From assembly GCA_021532125.1 (NCBI GenBank), contig JADYUX010000003.1, positions 186,001-250,000 on the forward strand: a stretch of DNA of 64,000 nucleotides, written 5' to 3'. Under the pieces are notes generated by a model that ran no database searches, was not told the origin of the DNA, and saw only the letters and a program-made list of their open reading frames with translations. The DNA comes from Arcanobacterium haemolyticum. Lineage in GTDB: Bacteria > Actinomycetota > Actinomycetes > Actinomycetales > Actinomycetaceae. Both the position numbers and the translations under genes were made by a program. Below are positions 27,046 to 37,332 of the stretch, piece after piece; the stretch's first letter is position 1, and each line of letters starts with the position of its first letter.

Positions 27046-27450
27046 ATGGACGTCACACTGCCTTCAGTATCTGGCCAGTTCGGCGAGACCCCTGAGCTTA
27101 CCTTCCCCGATACGCCCGCGCCGCGCGGTCTTCACGTTGAAGTATTGAGTGAAGGAACCGGCCCAACAGTCCAAGCCGGCCGCGAGATCGAAGTGAACTA
27201 CCACGGGCAGATCTGGGGCGGCGATATCTTCGATTCGTCGTTCACACGTGGAATGCCCGCCTCCTTCCCAATCGGTGTCGGTATGGTCATCCAAGGCTGG
27301 GACCAGGGAATCGTCGGCAAGAACGTCGGCTCACGCCTCCTCATCTCAATCCCACCGGAGAAGGGCTACAGCCTCGGCGGCAATCCCCGCGCCGGAATCA
27401 AGGGCACCGATACCCTCGTGTTCGTCGTCGACCTCCTCGGCATGAAGTAA
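27046..27450 (+). CDS. FKBP-type peptidyl-prolyl cis-trans isomerase
   Basis: This 134-residue single-domain FKBP lacks a signal peptide, so it is cytoplasmic. Conserved FKBP segments include VEVLSEGTGPTVQAG, VNYHGQIW, FDSSF, the active-site GMVIQGWDQGIVG, RLLISIPPEKGYS and the C-terminal DTLVFVVDLLG. It catalyses proline isomerisation in protein folding. The ATG at 27046 follows GAGAGGAAAC. Confidence 0.92.
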   Translation: MDVTLPSVSGQFGETPELTFPDTPAPRGLHVEVLSEGTGPTVQAGREIEVNYHGQIWGGDIFDSSFTRGMPASFPIGVGMVIQGWDQGIVGKNVGSRLLISIPPEKGYSLGGNPRAGIKGTDTLVFVVDLLGMK

Positions 27451-27465
27451 AGAACTCCACAAGCG

Positions 27466-27505
27466 CAAAGGTGTGGGCTCCCCGATCGGGGAGCCCACAC
27501 CTTTG
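27466..27505. terminator. Bidirectional terminator (40-bp palindrome)
   Basis: A perfect palindrome with 20-bp arms is centred on 27485/27486 between the convergent FKBP and Bax-inhibitor genes. Both ends carry A/T-rich edges (CAAAG and CTTTG), so it can work in both directions. Confidence 0.85.
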
Positions 27506-27520
27506 TCGTAGAAACGATAA

Positions 27521-28399
27521 CTATCGGTTATCCGAGGCGAAAATTGCAGCCAAACGGAGAACCTCAACGTAAATCCACAAGATCGTCATGACAATCCCGA
27601 AAGCGCACGTCCATGCGAACTCCCGAGGAGCATTATTCGCCACAGCCATCTTGATGAGCTCGAGATCAGAAATCAGCATGTACCCGGCAATAGCGATCAT
27701 GACCAAACCGATGACGATACCGAGGCCACCAGAACGCATACCCCAATCCGACAGCACGCCGAACCACACAAGCAGCATATTGATAAAGCCAAAGATAATC
27801 GCAGCAATCATCACGGTGAGGGCGATACGCCGGCCCTTCGGAGTGGTTCGCACAGTACCGCTCATATGCAAGCCAACTGCCACCGCGACCACAATCACCG
27901 TGCCAAGAATTGCCTGCATAGCAACACCCGGGTAGAAAGCATCAAGAGCAAACGTCAAAGCACCTAACGCAACGCCCTCAAGCACCGCATAGGCAACAGC
28001 AAAAGCCGGTTTCACCATCCGCTGGAAAGCCGCCACCATACCCACACCGAATGCCACAAGCGACGCCCCACCAGCAACCACCGGCATCATCTGCAAGGGG
28101 ACAAGATAGCCAGTGAGGACTCCCGAAATCACGGTAGCTGCCAAAAGCAGAACAGTCTTCACCATCGCGTCGTCGTACGTCATCGTCGTGCCAGTAGCGG
28201 CGAACGCCGTTGGCTGAGCCTGCCCATAACCGTATTCCGGCTGAGCGTACTGAGCCTGCTCATACTGATTCGTGTACTGCGCATTGCCGTACGAATCGTA
28301 TGCAGATGTTTGTGGCCGGGGCACACCAGGATACGTATTCGGCGTGCTCGCCTGCGCCGTGAAATAGGGATTACGGCTCATGACCGGATTGTTTCCCAT
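27521..28399 (-). CDS. Bax inhibitor-1/YccA family membrane protein
   Basis: This 292-residue protein has a Tyr/Gln/Pro-rich cytoplasmic N terminus of about 90 residues followed by seven membrane helices of the BI-1/YccA (BrkA-like Bax1-I) family. The family's C-terminal acidic residue sits in the helix ISDLELIKMAV. Bacterial members are proposed Ca2+ leak channels or modulators of membrane proteases. The ATG at 28399 follows GGAGGACTC. Confidence 0.88.
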   Translation of the reverse strand: MGNNPVMSRNPYFTAQASTPNTYPGVPRPQTSAYDSYGNAQYTNQYEQAQYAQPEYGYGQAQPTAFAATGTTMTYDDAMVKTVLLLAATVISGVLTGYLVPLQMMPVVAGGASLVAFGVGMVAAFQRMVKPAFAVAYAVLEGVALGALTFALDAFYPGVAMQAILGTVIVVAVAVGLHMSGTVRTTPKGRRIALTVMIAAIIFGFINMLLVWFGVLSDWGMRSGGLGIVIGLVMIAIAGYMLISDLELIKMAVANNAPREFAWTCAFGIVMTILWIYVEVLRLAAIFASDNR

Positions 28400-28681
28400 G
28401 AGTCCTCCTTCAAGGCCGCCTCCATAACGAGAGGGGTCGTCTCAGGCGCACGATTGTGCGCGTCTGCCCCAATTCTAAGCGAGAGACTTACGCCGGAGTA
28501 GCTTGCTATGCCCACGGCACAAACCACACTCCGGAAATTCCCAGGTTCACGGCCGGCCGCCACACGGGCACAACAAGCACTGCCACACAGCGCGCACCCA
28601 GCCCATCGTCGCCGCAGCTCACCGCAACACTCTTTGATATCCCAGCTCACTGATACGCTGTGACTGGCGGAAAGGAAAGCG

Positions 28682-29755
28682 ATGATTCGTGTAGACCACC
28701 TAACAAAGCGATACGGCACAACAACGGCCGTACGCGACCTGAGCTTCGAGATTCAACCCGGCCGAGTCACCGGATTCCTCGGGCCCAACGGCTCCGGGAA
28801 GTCCACAACGATGCGCTGCATCGTCGGTCTCGATCGCCCAACATCAGGAAACGCGACCATCGGCGGCCAACCTTACTCCCAGCTTCCCTCGCCTCTCACC
28901 ACCGTTGGAGCTCTTCTCGACGGCAAGGCCTTCCACCCCAACCGCACAGCACGCCAACAACTTCAGATCGTCGCCGATACCCACGGGATACCGAAAAAAC
29001 GGGTCAGCGACGTGCTTGAGCTCACCGGCATCTCCAATGTCGCCGACAAACGCCTCCGCGGATTCTCACTCGGCATGGGGCAACGCCTCGGCATCGCGTT
29101 GGCCATCCTCGCAGATCCCGAAGTTCTCATCCTCGACGAGCCCATCAACGGCCTCGACCCCGACGGAGTCCGATGGGTGCGATCACTCGTACGCGACTTC
29201 GCTCAACGCGGCCGAACCGTCTTTGTTTCCTCCCACCTCATGAGCGAAATGGCCGTGACAGCCGACGATCTCATCATCATCGGACGAGGCGAACTCATCG
29301 CCCAAGGGCCAATCCGGCAATTCACCGAAAGCGCCTCACACACCACTGTCCACGTAGCCGGCCCCCATCCCGACGACATCGACACCGTGCTCTCGCGCGC
29401 AGCTCTCCGATACGACAGGCAAGCACCCTCCACCGAATACCCCTACGGGCGCTTCAACATCCCCTCAGCCAGGCCAGCAGATATTGGGCACCTTGCCTAC
29501 ACCAACAACCTCGAATTGCACGAGCTCTCCGAAAGCCACTCCTCACTTGAGGACATCTTCATGGAACTCACGAAAAACGCCGTCGAATACAACTTTGACC
29601 CGACAGCACCAGGGATGTCCGTAGGCTACGGCTACACCAACCCCACATTCGTCAACCAACCCGGCACCAGTACCCCAGGTACACATCCAAGGCCCCTCGG
29701 AAGCCCCACACAGCTCTCGTGGGGATACAACAACCACCAAGGAGGTCAGGCATGA
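28682..29755 (+). CDS. ABC transporter ATP-binding protein
   Basis: This 357-residue ATPase of the ABC-2/CcmA type has Walker A GPNGSGKST (near residue 38), signature SLGMGQRLGIA, Walker B LILDEPINGLDP and the H-loop SSHLMSEM. The last 55 residues form an unusual Gly/Pro/Asn/Thr-rich tail (from about FDPTAPGMSVGYGY). It overlaps the permease gene by four bases (ATGA), so the two form one exporter. The substrate is unknown. The ATG follows AAGGAAAG. Confidence 0.92.
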   Translation: MIRVDHLTKRYGTTTAVRDLSFEIQPGRVTGFLGPNGSGKSTTMRCIVGLDRPTSGNATIGGQPYSQLPSPLTTVGALLDGKAFHPNRTARQQLQIVADTHGIPKKRVSDVLELTGISNVADKRLRGFSLGMGQRLGIALAILADPEVLILDEPINGLDPDGVRWVRSLVRDFAQRGRTVFVSSHLMSEMAVTADDLIIIGRGELIAQGPIRQFTESASHTTVHVAGPHPDDIDTVLSRAALRYDRQAPSTEYPYGRFNIPSARPADIGHLAYTNNLELHELSESHSSLEDIFMELTKNAVEYNFDPTAPGMSVGYGYTNPTFVNQPGTSTPGTHPRPLGSPTQLSWGYNNHQGGQA

Positions 29756-30582
29756 GCACACCAACATTACACGCCCACCTGCTCGATCCTCGCCGTTACA
29801 AAGCAACCTTCGGGCGCTCACTACGCTCCGAACTACGCAAGATCACAAGCCTTCGCTCCTTCTGGATACGGGAAGCGATCATGGTTCTGTTGTATGCCGG
29901 GATCATCAGCCTCGCCGCCTTCTCACAAAACGCCATCGCCCGAACAGATGACGGCCCGGTCAACTCCGTGCTCAGCGCCGCCGACGCCGGAATCATCACA
30001 AGCGGCGTCAGCTTCGCCATCATCTTCTCCTTCATCCACGGCATCGTCGCCACCACTAACGAATACTCATCCAACACGATGCGCACGACGAGCCTCGCCG
30101 ACCCGGTTCGCACCCGGTCCTACGTCGCCAAACACATCGCCGTACTCATCACCGCCGCCTGCGCGCACATTGTTCTCGTCGCCGTGAGCACTGGAATATA
30201 CGCCCTCCTGATCGAGAGCTCGTTCAGCTTAGACAGCACGGCGCTGCGAGTGCTCGTGATGTTTTGGGCCGTCCTCACAATCGGCTCGGTCATCGGAACC
30301 TCAATGGGGTACCTCATCCGAGCAACAGCGGGCGCTATTACCCTTACTTTCGCCGTCTTCTTCCTCGCCAACGCCATCAGCTTTATCCAGATCGACTGGG
30401 TGCGAGAGACGCTCGTCCACTATCTCCCCTACAGCATCGTCAATACCGCCACCGCCTCCGGCTTTACCGAGCTGCTCACGTCAGGCAGTCTCAGTTGGTC
30501 GGCAGCCGGGCTCGTCTGGCTCGCATACGCCATTGTGCTAGCGCTGGCCGGACTCCTCAAATACCGCAGCCGAGACATCTAA
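29752..30582 (+). CDS. ABC-2 type transporter permease
   Basis: This 276-residue permease has six predicted membrane segments with a cytoplasmic N-terminal stretch (SELRKITSLRSFWIRE), typical of ABC-2 exporters. It starts at ATG 29752, overlapping the ATPase stop, behind GGAGGTCAGGC. It works with the preceding ATPase. Substrate unknown. A stem-loop follows. Confidence 0.88.
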   Translation: MSTPTLHAHLLDPRRYKATFGRSLRSELRKITSLRSFWIREAIMVLLYAGIISLAAFSQNAIARTDDGPVNSVLSAADAGIITSGVSFAIIFSFIHGIVATTNEYSSNTMRTTSLADPVRTRSYVAKHIAVLITAACAHIVLVAVSTGIYALLIESSFSLDSTALRVLVMFWAVLTIGSVIGTSMGYLIRATAGAITLTFAVFFLANAISFIQIDWVRETLVHYLPYSIVNTATASGFTELLTSGSLSWSAAGLVWLAYAIVLALAGLLKYRSRDI

Positions 30583-30604
30583 CGGCAGCGGCCCCACCAA
30601 CACG

Positions 30605-30631
30605 AATGCCGGGACATAGAGTCCCGGCATT
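30605..30631. terminator. Stem-loop between the permease and the tRNA gene
   Basis: A perfect 11-bp stem (30605-30615 with 30621-30631) and a 5-base loop lie 22 bp after the permease stop and 8 bp beyond the 3' end of the minus-strand tRNA. It can serve both transcripts. Confidence 0.75.
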
Positions 30632-30638
30632 GTCACCG

Positions 30639-30712
30639 TGCCCCCAGCGAGATTCGAACTCGCACTGTGCCGATTTTAAGTCGGCTGCCTCTGCCGGTTG
30701 GGCTATGGGGGC
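30639..30712 (-). tRNA. tRNA with anticodon UAA (Leu by codon), short variable loop
   Basis: A full cloverleaf is visible: a 7-bp acceptor stem (GCCCCCA with TGGGGGC), discriminator A73, a 3-bp D stem with GG in the D loop, a 5-bp anticodon stem around CTTAAAA (anticodon TAA), and a 5-bp T stem around TTCGAAT. CCA is not encoded. The anticodon reads UUA/UUG leucine codons. The variable region is only five bases, whereas leucine tRNAs in bacteria normally carry a long variable arm. The amino acid identity is therefore uncertain. Confidence 0.85.
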
Positions 30713-30860
30713 GACGAACACACCGTTCGTTCCTCGTCGTTCCTCGTGTGCCAGAGCTCCCCCGCGACCCAACGGGAATCGAATCGTGAAGCCCCTCAAC
30801 ACAAAGCTACCCATCTAGTTTAGGGTATGAGGGAGTCTACTGCAGACACGAGAGGCAAAA

Positions 30861-32168
30861 ATGGCAGGCAAGCGTAACCCACTGAGCAGCTATAAGCAGG
30901 CTCTCACGAACGAATCCTTCGCTGGCGTCGTCCTCCTTATCGCCGCAGTCATCGCGCTGATATGGTCCAATTCGCCGGTGCGTTCGTCGTACTTTGCGAT
31001 CTCCGAATACATCATCGGGCCGGCCTCACTCCACCTCGCAATGCCGGTGGCAACCTGGGCATCCGACGGTATTCTCGCCCTCTTCTTCTTCGTCGTTGGC
31101 CTCGAACTCAAACAAGAGTTCACCACTGGCTCACTCCACGACCCACGTAAGGCTGCCGTCCCCATCCTCGCGGCCCTCTTTGGCATGCTCGGTCCCATCG
31201 GGGTATATGTCCTCGTCCAGCACATCACGGGATCGGGAGAGATGGGCGGTTGGGCCGTTCCCGTAGCCACCGATATCGCATTTGCTCTCGCCGTGCTCGC
31301 TATCTTCGGCAAGGGATTGCCTCCGGCAGCGCGCGCATTCCTCATGGCCCTCGCTGTCGCAGACGACCTCGGCGGAATTCTCGTCATCGGCATCTTCTTC
31401 TCGAACGGAATTAATTTCCTCTGGCTCCTTGCCTCCCTCGCATCGGTCGCCGTTTTCGGTGTTCTCGTCCATAAGCGGATCATCCGCTGGTGGCTCCTCT
31501 GGCCGCTCGGGATCCTCGCGTGGTACTTCATGCATTCAGCCGGGATTCATGCCACAATCGCCGGCGTTCTTCTCGGAATGGTCGTACCCGCCCGCCCAGG
31601 AAAAGGCGAGAAAGAGCCCCTCACCCACCGCCTCACGGATGCCTGCTCATTCGCGTCGTCAGGCTTCGTCCTGCCGATCTTTGCGTTCTTTGCTGCTGGT
31701 GTGAACCTCGTCGATTCAGGCGGTTTTGGTGCGATGCTCACCGATCCTGTCGCAATGGGAATCTACCTCGGTTTGCCGCTCGGCAAATGTATCGGAATTT
31801 TCGGCGGCGTCTGGCTCCTCACCCGCGTTTTCCGCCTCCGGCTCGGCAATGGGATCGATCTGGCAGATATTTTCCCGGTGTCACTTGTCGCCGGAATTGG
31901 TTTCACGGTATCGCTTCTCATCGCCTATCTGTCGTTTGATGCGACGAACCCCCACGAACCTCACGCGCGTGTCGCCGTCATTCTCGGATCGCTCATTTCC
32001 ATGCTTCTCGGGGCTCTCGCCCTCAAGGTGCGCCTGGCTACCCGCGAGCGAGGGACGAAACCGAAGCGCCGCGGAAGCTCCGCTGCCGACCTCGGTACCC
32101 CGCCTCAGCCACGGCGTACCTCGTCGAAGCCGGCGCGGTCACGCTCTGAGCAACGCCGCAAGAAATAG
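30861..32168 (+). CDS. nhaA: Na+/H+ antiporter NhaA
   Basis: This 435-residue, twelve-helix antiporter has the adjacent aspartates essential for ion exchange in ALAVADDLGGILV (near residue 167) and the conserved TDIAFALAVLA and GIHATIAGVLLG segments. It exports Na+ for protons across the inner membrane in pH and salt homeostasis. The C-terminal 40 residues are a basic Arg/Ser/Pro-rich tail. The ATG at 30861 follows GAGAGGC. Confidence 0.95.
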   Translation: MAGKRNPLSSYKQALTNESFAGVVLLIAAVIALIWSNSPVRSSYFAISEYIIGPASLHLAMPVATWASDGILALFFFVVGLELKQEFTTGSLHDPRKAAVPILAALFGMLGPIGVYVLVQHITGSGEMGGWAVPVATDIAFALAVLAIFGKGLPPAARAFLMALAVADDLGGILVIGIFFSNGINFLWLLASLASVAVFGVLVHKRIIRWWLLWPLGILAWYFMHSAGIHATIAGVLLGMVVPARPGKGEKEPLTHRLTDACSFASSGFVLPIFAFFAAGVNLVDSGGFGAMLTDPVAMGIYLGLPLGKCIGIFGGVWLLTRVFRLRLGNGIDLADIFPVSLVAGIGFTVSLLIAYLSFDATNPHEPHARVAVILGSLISMLLGALALKVRLATRERGTKPKRRGSSAADLGTPPQPRRTSSKPARSRSEQRRKK

Positions 32169-32211
32169 ACGCCACGAAAAGTAATCGGCGTCGCGTAACA
32201 CAAGTGCCAAA

Positions 32212-32254
32212 CAAAGGTAGGGGGAAGCTCGCCACGAGCTTCCCCCTACCTTTG
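32212..32254. terminator. Bidirectional terminator between nhaA and ppx
   Basis: A perfect 19-bp stem (32212-32230 with 32236-32254) and a 5-base loop lie between the convergent nhaA and ppx stops. Confidence 0.88.
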
Positions 32255-32259
32255 ACGGT

Positions 32260-33237
32260 CTAAACCCAATCTGGTTGTTGCGGTTCACGAGCTGCCCACA
32301 TTGCCATGCCGTCGAGAATATCGTGTTCAGATGTCATGACATGAGTGAGTTCGCCCCCTCGCTCCGCGATCCGTTGAGCGACCCGCCTGATCACTTCCTG
32401 CCACACGATGGCTCCAGCAGGAATATCGTTGATTCGCCCTGGGTGCATGAATCCGAGCTCGGCGCGCTCAGAGCGCAGCGAATGAGCGAACCATTCGCAT
32501 GCCTCAACGATCTGATCGGTGGGGAGAGTAGCGCCGTGGATTGCTTCGGAATCGTAGCGTTCGAGGCCCAGCGCGTACGCCGTGATCGTGGTGATCGTGC
32601 CTGCCAGACCGATAAGGCCGCGGGCAGCACCGAGATCAACGCGCTCCTCGGCACGATCCAACATCGCGCCCACATCGGCACGAATTGCCGCGATATCCCG
32701 TTCGTCAGCAGGATCAGAGGAGAGATGACGCTCAGCCATCCTCACGCATCCGACATCCATGGAGTAGTCCGAGATCACTCCCCCAGCAAGTTCGCCGAGG
32801 ACAACTTCCGTCGACCCGCCGCCTAAATCGACGACAATGACTGGCGAGGGAGCTTCCGTTCCAAGGGCCGAAGCTGCGCCTGCAAAACTCGTGTGCGCCT
32901 CTTCGTCGCCTGTCAAAATCTGCACAGGAACTCCGAGACGCTCACGCACTCCGTCAAGGAAGATCTGCTTATTTCGAGCATCACGAGCAGCCGAGGTGGC
33001 AGCAAACCGAATCGACTCAACGCCATGTGCGCGACATTCCTCGGCATATTCTTCTACCCTGGCGAAAACCCGCGCGAGAGCTTCGTCAGAAAACTCCCCT
33101 GTTTTGTCTACACCCTGACCGAGGCGCACGACTTCCATCCGGCGTAACACATCCGTTGGGAGGCCATCCTGCTCGGGCACATCGGCAATTAGCAGGCGGA
33201 TCGAATTTGTTCCGCAATCAATTCCAGCTACTCTCAT
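32260..33237 (-). CDS. Ppx/GppA family phosphatase (exopolyphosphatase)
   Basis: This 325-residue protein of the ASKHA superfamily has IDCGTNSIRLLI (phosphate 1 loop), RFAATSAARDARN, and VVDLGGGSTEVVLG (phosphate 2 loop). Members hydrolyse polyphosphate or pppGpp. Actinobacteria often carry two, so the specificity is open. The ATG at 33237 follows AAGGTGAAAGC. It closes the conserved eno-divIC-DUF501-ppx cluster. Confidence 0.92.
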   Translation of the reverse strand: MRVAGIDCGTNSIRLLIADVPEQDGLPTDVLRRMEVVRLGQGVDKTGEFSDEALARVFARVEEYAEECRAHGVESIRFAATSAARDARNKQIFLDGVRERLGVPVQILTGDEEAHTSFAGAASALGTEAPSPVIVVDLGGGSTEVVLGELAGGVISDYSMDVGCVRMAERHLSSDPADERDIAAIRADVGAMLDRAEERVDLGAARGLIGLAGTITTITAYALGLERYDSEAIHGATLPTDQIVEACEWFAHSLRSERAELGFMHPGRINDIPAGAIVWQEVIRRVAQRIAERGGELTHVMTSEHDILDGMAMWAAREPQQPDWV

Positions 33238-33357
33238 GCTTTCACCTTGTCATACGCCAGCGACAACATCCGTGCACTTATTTCCGCGCCGCAGTGCGTG
33301 GCCACAAAGACACACTCGGCATCTGCCACACACCAGCATTCTCATCATGCCCGACGA

Positions 33358-33897
33358 TCACTCGTCACAGTGGCACACGCTCGCGTCCCATCCGATCATG
33401 TCGAGCGCGCGATCCCCCACCGGGCACACCCCTCGCCCCACGCTCACGGCGTAACCCGCCAAAGCGTGAAGGCACTTCACGCGCGTCGGCATGCCTCCCG
33501 CCGAAACACCTGCGATCTCATCGACGTGCCCGAGCAATTCTCGTCGCTCAATATATGACGCGTGCGCCTCGGCGTGGGCCTTGGCTAGTTCCTCGTCTTC
33601 TGCGAGAAGCTCGTTGAACTGCGCCATCACGCCATTCGCCTCAAGGTGCGACATTTCTTTCACGAGGTAGGGCAGGGAAAGATAAAACAACGTAGGGAAT
33701 GGGGAGCCGTCGGGCAGACGCGGCGCCGTCACTGTCACTGCTGGGCGGCCGCAGGCGCAGCGAGCACCGACACCAACCAAGCCGCGCGGGACACGGCCAA
33801 GTTGCTCTTCGAACGCCTCGACGTCGCCCTCTCGCAGCTCAGTCGCATTCACCGCGATACGAGCGAGAATCTCGGGTGTCACTGCCTCGTGCGGCAT
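33358..33897 (-). CDS. DUF501 domain-containing protein
   Basis: This 179-residue protein is of the DUF501 family, which almost always lies between divIC and ppx in Actinobacteria. Conserved features are LGRVPRGLVGVGARCACGRPAV with two Cys, TLFYLSLPYLVKEMSHLEANG, and the C-terminal RVKCLHALAGYAV...CPVGDRALD. The cysteines suggest metal binding. The biochemical role is unknown. The ATG at 33897 follows GAGGAGAG. Confidence 0.9.
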   Translation of the reverse strand: MPHEAVTPEILARIAVNATELREGDVEAFEEQLGRVPRGLVGVGARCACGRPAVTVTAPRLPDGSPFPTLFYLSLPYLVKEMSHLEANGVMAQFNELLAEDEELAKAHAEAHASYIERRELLGHVDEIAGVSAGGMPTRVKCLHALAGYAVSVGRGVCPVGDRALDMIGWDASVCHCDE

Positions 33898-34030
33898 ATC
33901 GTCTCTCCTCTTTACTTCGTCCCAATAATGCGCTCCGGCCCGTGCGCGGACTATCAGGTTCCTACGGAATTCCCGGCGCTATTACACCATGCTCAGCCCA
34001 AAAGATGACAGCAGGTTCGTGACCGTGTAA

Positions 34031-34837
34031 TTACTGGCCGCCAGTTGCAGCACCATCTCCGGCGTCTGCTGCGTCGCTACCTCTATTGCCCACCGGGTCG
34101 CTCGGGGGCGTGGTTGTTGTTACCCCATCCGGTCCGATGACGGGAGTGTGGTTAGGGTTGTCCTGGCTTTCGGGTGTTTGCCCGGCGACCGTCAGCGAAT
34201 CCCAGAGGGTGACAAACCACGGAGTAGCGGCACGACGATCACGCGCTACCTGTGCTGTCCGCTCGGCAAGTTGTTCTTGGGCAGTACCCTTCTCCGGATT
34301 TGTCACGACGTAGAGAGTCTGACCTGGCATGACATACCCGAGACGTTCTCGCGCCTGTGCCTTGACGTAATCCTCGTCGTTCCACAAGGCCAGTTCTCGT
34401 TGAAGCTCCTCGACTTGGCCTTGGGCATCCTCAAGCTCAGCCTTCACTTGCGCAAGTTCGTGTTGGCGATCGAGGTAACGTGAAAAGGTGGGGGCAACGA
34501 TGATGACAGCCAGAATCGCGAAAAGAGCGATGATGACGGCGCGGAGCGAAAACTGACGCCCTGCCACTTCCACTCGCGATGCGCGGAGCTGACGTCGAGG
34601 CGGGCCGGCAGGTTTGTCTTCTTTGTTGTGCTGGCGTTGGCGCGGCTTCTCTGCCGGGCGCAAGTTGGTTTCGGTTGAGGCGTCGTCACGCCCCCCAGGA
34701 TGAGCAGAACGCGCAGGGCGCGCCGAACCGGAGGGCCGTGCCGAACCGGAAGGGCGAGCTGAGCCCGCCGGGCGCGCCGAACCTGCTGGGCGCGCACTGT
34801 TGCGCGGACCAGGGCGGGTGGGACGGCGGACACTCAT
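34031..34837 (-). CDS. FtsB/DivIC-type septum formation initiator
   Basis: This 268-residue bitopic membrane protein of the FtsB/DivIC family has an Arg/Pro/Ser-rich cytoplasmic N terminus with a tandem (S)ARPxG repeat (about residues 14-48), one membrane helix (about 100-120), an extracellular leucine-zipper coiled coil (about 123-155, with the ARERLGYVMPGQTLYVV motif after it), and a Gly/Asp/Pro-rich tail. It links FtsQ and FtsL in the divisome. TAGACT lies 7 bp before the ATG at 34837 and there is no ribosome site, so the message may be leaderless. Confidence 0.88.
   Translation of the reverse strand: MSVRRPTRPGPRNSARPAGSARPAGSARPSGSARPSGSARPARSAHPGGRDDASTETNLRPAEKPRQRQHNKEDKPAGPPRRQLRASRVEVAGRQFSLRAVIIALFAILAVIIVAPTFSRYLDRQHELAQVKAELEDAQGQVEELQRELALWNDEDYVKAQARERLGYVMPGQTLYVVTNPEKGTAQEQLAERTAQVARDRRAATPWFVTLWDSLTVAGQTPESQDNPNHTPVIGPDGVTTTTPPSDPVGNRGSDAADAGDGAATGGQ
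34702..34798 (-). repeat. Tandem 18-bp repeats coding SARPAG/SARPSG
   Basis: Five imperfect 18-bp units encode the hexapeptides ARPAGS, ARPAGS, ARPSGS, ARPSGS and ARPARS in the N terminus of the FtsB/DivIC protein. Such repeats can vary in number by slippage. Confidence 0.7.
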
Positions 34838-34985
34838 GCTCGTTAGTCTAGTTCCTTCAGCGCATAAGCCCGAGCTTCGGCTCGATGGAAGATGTCACGT
34901 TCGCATGGTAGTGACGACGACGTTGCTGCGTAACAGCACTCCTCAGAGGCTTACGAGCTGCGTCTCACCATTGCGATACACATAA

Positions 34986-35022
34986 ACGTCGGGGTGCCAA
35001 CATAACGTTGACACCCCGACGT
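34986..35022 (-). terminator. Stem-loop after eno
   Basis: An 11-bp perfect outer stem (34986-34996 with 35012-35022) encloses a further inner pairing. It lies 36 bp past the eno stop on the minus strand. No long T run. Confidence 0.65.
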
Positions 35023-35058
35023 CACTCACCTGGCGAGTTTTACCTCACCGAAGCAGCA

Positions 35059-36405
<1,347 letters not shown>

Positions 36406-36538
36406 CTATTCTCCCCTAAAACAGTGCCGCGCGTCAGTCCCCAGTACTCTTTTGTGCGATGTTTCGCCCAGAGCGAGGGTGAGGAACGTTATTTTTACGG
36501 GACTTTTGGGCACAGCTCGCCGGAAGAAGGTACGACAA

Positions 36539-36578
36539 AGCGCCTCGCGTAGGGTGAGACTCACCCACGCGAGGCGCT
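36539..36578 (-). terminator. Stem-loop after the SurA-like lipoprotein gene
   Basis: A 12-bp stem (36539-36550 with 36567-36578) continues after a one-base bulge into a 6-bp inner stem and a 3-base loop. On the minus strand it is followed by CTTTG. It ends the mfd-lipoprotein unit upstream of eno. Confidence 0.75.
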
Positions 36579-36628
36579 GCTATCACGGTTCCCCTCAGTG
36601 ATCCAGGCCCCAAAGGAGGCCCGAGGAC

Positions 36629-37144
36629 TTATCGGGTGAGGTTCGCGGTTCCGGTGCTAGCCTTCGCGCGATTATCAGTTGTGAGGTAATCCGGGAAGCC
36701 AATCTTGGCCTCACCTGTGCCGTAGCGCGGGCTAAGCTTGATGCTTGCCTCGGTGAGGGCGGCGTTGGCTTCCGCGGTGAAGTCTTGATTGACCGTCACG
36801 AGGTTCTGCATGAAGCAGTAATCCTGGAGAGTCTGGACAGATTCTGCCGTTACGGGCACTCCAAGGGTCTGTGTGCAGTTGGCGTATGCCTGCGCCTTGA
36901 ATTCGTCGGTAACGTCGGCTGAGTATGCTTCCATCACCGGTTCGACTGCGGCTACAGTGAGCGCGATGTTGAGCGCGTTCGTCCGCGAAGCACCGACGGA
37001 GGAGATTTCGCCAGCGAGTTCATCGACCGTCGATTCGGGAACATCTGTTCCGTTGATGACGGCTGCCGCTCCTGGATGGGCTGAGCATCCCGCAAGCAGA
37101 GCTGCACCAACTAACGCCATGGCGGCCACGCGCTTCGTTCTCAT
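36629..37144 (-). CDS. SurA-N-like lipoprotein
   Basis: This lipoprotein of 171 residues has the lipobox LLAGC after a short hydrophobic signal. The mature part begins AAAVINGTDVPESTVDEL, the pattern of SurA/PpiC-type chaperone N-terminal domains, but no rotamase domain follows. It probably acts outside the membrane as a chaperone-like factor. ATG at 37144 is favoured because AGGAGGAAG precedes it. It lies between mfd and eno, where mycobacteria-like genomes carry other small genes such as mazG or lpqU. Confidence 0.78.
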   Translation of the reverse strand: MRTKRVAAMALVGAALLAGCSAHPGAAAVINGTDVPESTVDELAGEISSVGASRTNALNIALTVAAVEPVMEAYSADVTDEFKAQAYANCTQTLGVPVTAESVQTLQDYCFMQNLVTVNQDFTAEANAALTEASIKLSPRYGTGEAKIGFPDYLTTDNRAKASTGTANLTR

Positions 37145-37332
37145 TCTTCCTCCTGTTAGCTGCATGACGGCAGAACCTAGTCAATGCTACTCGCTAGTGC
37201 TGCAAGTCTCCCACACCACTGGATTGTGTGCGTCAAACGTTCCGTAATTTCGTTGTGTGAGGCGACGACGAACAGCGCACCCGCGTTATCGTCGTTTCCG
37301 TGTTCGTCGACCCTTCACGATTCGTCGCCCTG

